DNA of 7,118 nt from Hyphomicrobiales bacterium (lineage in GTDB: Bacteria; Pseudomonadota; Alphaproteobacteria; Rhizobiales; Xanthobacteraceae). Each line of letters starts with the position of its first letter. Position 1 is the first letter of the stretch. Location: the NCBI GenBank assembly GCA_021730825.1, contig JAKFYO010000066.1, forward strand, positions 1-7,118, in the 5' to 3' direction. Below the pieces are notes generated by a model. It made no database searches. It saw nothing but the letters and a program-made list of their open reading frames with translations, and was not told where the DNA came from. Shown here one piece after another: positions 4,884 to 7,118 of the stretch. Both the position numbers and the translations under genes were made by a program.

Positions 4884-6875
4884 ATGCGACCGCTGCTCGG
4901 CCGCGTCATTGCAGCCATTTTCGTTGCCGCGACCCTGTTCGCGCCTGCCGCGCATGCGCAGGCGCCGGGCGATGTGGCTGCGGTCAAGAAGGCCCTGAGC
5001 CTCCTGAAAGACGGCAATTATAATCAGGCGATCGCACTCGCTGGCGGCGTCAGCGACCCCGCCGCGCGCGAACTGATTACCTGGCTCGCGATCCGCCTCA
5101 CCCCCAAAGACGTCGGCTTCGAGCGCACGCGCGATTTCATCCGCCGCAATCCGAACTGGCCGAGCATGACCCTCGTCCGCCGCCGCGCGGAAAATTTGCT
5201 GCTCGCCGAAAAACGCGACGCAAAAGAAGTGCAGGCCTATTTCGGCAACAGCCAGCCGGTTTCAGGCGACGGCATGGTGGCGCTTGCCCGCGCGCTGATG
5301 GCTGCCGGCAATCAGGCCCATGCGGTGCCTTGGCTTCGCCGCGCATGGCGCGAAGAAGAACTGACGATGTCGCTGGAGCAGGAAATCCTCGGCCAGCACG
5401 GTAGCCTGCTGACTTCCGCCGACCATAAGGCGCGTGCGGACCGCCTGTTCTATCTCGAGAAGTGGGACGCCGCGCAGCGCAGCGCCGAGCGCGCCGGTAA
5501 GGACGTCGCAGCGTTAAGCCGCGCACGAAACGCGGCCCTGCAACGCGCGGGAAATGCGAACGCTTTGCTCAATAGCGTCCCCGCCTCCATGCAGAAGGAT
5601 GCAAGCTTTCTCTATGCCCGCGCCTATCTGAAGCGGCGCGGCGACGACCCCAAGGGTGCAGCCGAGCTTATGTTGCAGGCGCCCCGCATCGCTCCGAACA
5701 CGCCCGACGCCGATGACTGGTGGCGCGAACGCCGCTTCGTCATCCGCAACTTGCTCGACGAAAAGCAGTTTCAACTTGCCTACCGCGTGGCCGCAGCCGC
5801 CGTGCTGCCGGAAAACGATATCCTGAAAGCCGACATTCACTTCACCGCCGGCTGGGTGGCGCTGCGCTATCTGAAGGACCCGGCGACCGCGAAGAAGCAC
5901 TTCGTGCAGGACGTGGGCACGCCGCAACCTTTCTATATTGCCCGCGCGCTCTACTGGCAGGGCCGTGCTGCGGAAGCGATGCAGGACGCGATCGGAGCGA
6001 AATCCGCCTATTCGCTCGCGGCACGACACCACCTCGTTTTCTATGGCCAGCTTGCGCGCGCGAAGCTGAACATGCGCGACCTGCCGTTCCGGCCCATGCC
6101 GCAGGTCACGGACAGCGACCGGCAGAACTTCAACGCCAATCCGGTCTCGCGCGCATTGAAGCTGCTTTACGAGGCGGATGCCGACGATCTCGTAGTCCCG
6201 GTCCATATGGACATGATCGACCGCACGCCTACGGCCGCGACCGCGGTATTGCTCGCGGAAATCGCGAGCGCACATAAAGATGCCCGCGCGCTTGTCATCA
6301 TCGGCAAACAGGGTCTCGACCGCGGACTGCCGGTCGATGCGATTGCGTTCCCGACCTCCGGCATTCCGAACTACGAGCACAAGGGGCCGCCGATCGAGAA
6401 GGCGCTGGTCTATGCAATCTCGCGGCAGGAAAGCGAATTCCAGCCTTATGTCGTTTCGCCGGCGAACGCTTACGGCCTGATGCAGGTGATCCGGCCCACC
6501 GGCGTCGGCATTGCAAAACGCATCGGAATAAATTTCGACTTCACTCGCCTGCAACGCGACCCGGTTTACAACGTGACGCTTGGCGCCGCCGAACTCGGAC
6601 ATCTGATCCAGAGCTTCAACGGCTCTTATGTCCTGACCTTCATCGGCTACAACGCCGGGCCCGGACGCGCGCGGCAATGGATCAACGCGCGCGGCGATCC
6701 GCGCAGCGGACAAACGGACGCGATCGTCGATTGGATCGAGCGCATCCCGATTACCGAGACGCGCCTTTATATTCTTCGCGTGCTTGAGAATTTGCAGGTC
6801 TATCGCACGCTGCTCACCAACAAGCGCGTGATCGAGATCGAGACCGATCTCGCGCGCGGCGAGAACGCGGGCTAG
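4884..6875 (+). CDS. slt: Soluble lytic murein transglycosylase (GH23, Slt70-like)
   Basis: This periplasmic enzyme would cut peptidoglycan between MurNAc and GlcNAc, forming 1,6-anhydro-MurNAc ends. The 663-residue protein begins with a signal peptide: basic R2/R7, a hydrophobic core at 8-20, and an AHA cleavage site at 23-25 before Q26. Residues from about 30 to 490 form a long, alpha-helical, TPR-like region, as in the U-domain of Slt70. The catalytic SLT domain occupies about 500-650. It has ISRQESEF with predicted catalytic Glu E516, AYGLMQV at 529-535 and GYNAGPGR from 588, where Slt70 has AYNAGPGR. It ends with WIERIPITETRLYILRVLENLQVYR-like segments usual for the family. The ATG at 4884 follows GGGAG by 5 nt and gives the complete signal peptide. 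It is transcribed divergently from dapA, and a hydrolase gene follows after 32 nt. Family and localisation are well supported. Confidence 0.95.
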   Translation: MRPLLGRVIAAIFVAATLFAPAAHAQAPGDVAAVKKALSLLKDGNYNQAIALAGGVSDPAARELITWLAIRLTPKDVGFERTRDFIRRNPNWPSMTLVRRRAENLLLAEKRDAKEVQAYFGNSQPVSGDGMVALARALMAAGNQAHAVPWLRRAWREEELTMSLEQEILGQHGSLLTSADHKARADRLFYLEKWDAAQRSAERAGKDVAALSRARNAALQRAGNANALLNSVPASMQKDASFLYARAYLKRRGDDPKGAAELMLQAPRIAPNTPDADDWWRERRFVIRNLLDEKQFQLAYRVAAAAVLPENDILKADIHFTAGWVALRYLKDPATAKKHFVQDVGTPQPFYIARALYWQGRAAEAMQDAIGAKSAYSLAARHHLVFYGQLARAKLNMRDLPFRPMPQVTDSDRQNFNANPVSRALKLLYEADADDLVVPVHMDMIDRTPTAATAVLLAEIASAHKDARALVIIGKQGLDRGLPVDAIAFPTSGIPNYEHKGPPIEKALVYAISRQESEFQPYVVSPANAYGLMQVIRPTGVGIAKRIGINFDFTRLQRDPVYNVTLGAAELGHLIQSFNGSYVLTFIGYNAGPGRARQWINARGDPRSGQTDAIVDWIERIPITETRLYILRVLENLQVYRTLLTNKRVIEIETDLARGENAG

Positions 6876-6879
6876 ACTG

Positions 6880-6903
6880 TCGGCGCATATCCGAAGGCGC
6901 CGA
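6880..6903 (+). repeat. 7-bp stem-loop between slt and the hydrolase gene
   Basis: TCGGCGC (6880-6886) and GCGCCGA (6897-6903) are perfect reverse complements around a 10-nt loop. They fill most of the 32-nt gap and end 4 nt before the next ATG. The only Shine-Dalgarno-like bases, GAAGG at 6893-6897, lie at the loop/stem edge. No T run follows, so it is not an intrinsic terminator. It might instead limit initiation at the downstream gene. Confidence 0.4.
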
Positions 6904-6907
6904 TAAC

Positions 6908-7118
6908 ATGAATAAAATCAACGACTTATACCTGCCCACACAGGATGGCTTGAAGCTGCATGCGCTCGAAGCAGGCTCGCGCAACGACGCCCGCCTGCCC
7001 GTCATCTGCCTGCCGGGGCTCGCGCGCACCAACGAAGACTTCCGCGAATTGTTGGACGCGCTTGCGTTCGATGCGAGAGAGCCGCGCTATGTGCTTGCCC
7101 TTTCCTCGCGCGGACGCG
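6908..7118 (+). CDS. Alpha/beta-fold hydrolase, N-terminal part (cut by right edge)
   Basis: Only the first 70 codons are present. They begin MNKINDLYLPTQDGLKLHALEAG, followed by a beta-strand and oxyanion-loop segment (VICLPGLARTNEDFREL, residues about 31-47) and a second strand (YVLALSSRGR) at the edge. This order, with a Pro-Gly turn where the family often has His-Gly, is typical of alpha/beta-hydrolases before the nucleophile elbow. The catalytic Ser, Asp and His lie beyond the window, so the substrate cannot be predicted. The ATG at 6908 is the only ATG, GTG or TTG in frame after the slt stop. The ribosome site is poor (GAAGG about 10 nt upstream, within a stem-loop). Short spacing suggests co-transcription with slt. 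Confidence 0.8.
   Translation, partial: MNKINDLYLPTQDGLKLHALEAGSRNDARLPVICLPGLARTNEDFRELLDALAFDAREPRYVLALSSRGR

Noticed and set aside
5514..6713. 399-codon minus-strand ORF antisense to slt
   Set aside because: Long antisense frames are common in GC-rich genes. The translation is rich in Arg, Val and Gly and lacks domain motifs, whereas the plus strand clearly encodes a transglycosylase.
1..7118. Mobile element, CRISPR array, defence island or biosynthetic cluster
   Set aside because: There are no transposase or integrase motifs, no spaced direct repeats and no tRNA-bounded insertion. Gene content and codon use look uniform and core-genomic.

Overview
The window looks like a chromosomal housekeeping segment from an alphaproteobacterium, most likely of the Hyphomicrobiales (Rhizobiales), in or near the Bradyrhizobium/Xanthobacteraceae branch. 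This rests on the protein sequences (Rel starting MMRQYELV, an omega subunit with a long acidic tail, Slt, SmpB and DapA of the alphaproteobacterial type), a GC content judged by eye at about 60%, and a promoter resembling the rhizobial CTTGAC-N17-CTATAT pattern. No database search was possible, so the placement is an inference.

Layout from left to right: (1) the N-terminal 418 codons of a bifunctional (p)ppGpp synthetase/hydrolase (rel/spoT), minus strand, running off the left edge; (2) rpoZ, the RNA polymerase omega subunit, minus strand, 104 nt upstream of rel and probably in the same operon; (3) a 337-bp divergent non-coding region with a plausible rpoZ promoter and several inverted repeats; (4) a plus-strand pair, a LabA-like NYN/PIN-fold nuclease and a family 5 (UDGb) iron-sulfur uracil-DNA glycosylase, whose stop and start codons overlap; (5) smpB and dapA on the minus strand, 8 nt apart, with dapA upstream, meeting the glycosylase gene tail to tail across an 8-bp gap; (6) a 174-bp divergent region; (7) a plus-strand secreted soluble lytic murein transglycosylase (slt); (8) 32 nt later, the first 70 codons of an alpha/beta-fold hydrolase, cut by the right edge.

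Functional themes: rel and rpoZ join the stringent-response alarmone enzyme to the RNA polymerase subunit that helps form a ppGpp site. smpB (trans-translation) sits with dapA (diaminopimelate/lysine synthesis). dapA diverges from slt, so cell-wall precursor synthesis and peptidoglycan turnover share one control region. The least explained unit is the overlapping NYN nuclease/UDGb pair.

I found no mobile element, CRISPR array, tRNA, rRNA, prophage or defence island. Every gene is intact except the two cut by the edges. The window does not clearly contain an undescribed system. The best leads are the NYN-UDGb coupling and the structured divergent region upstream of it.
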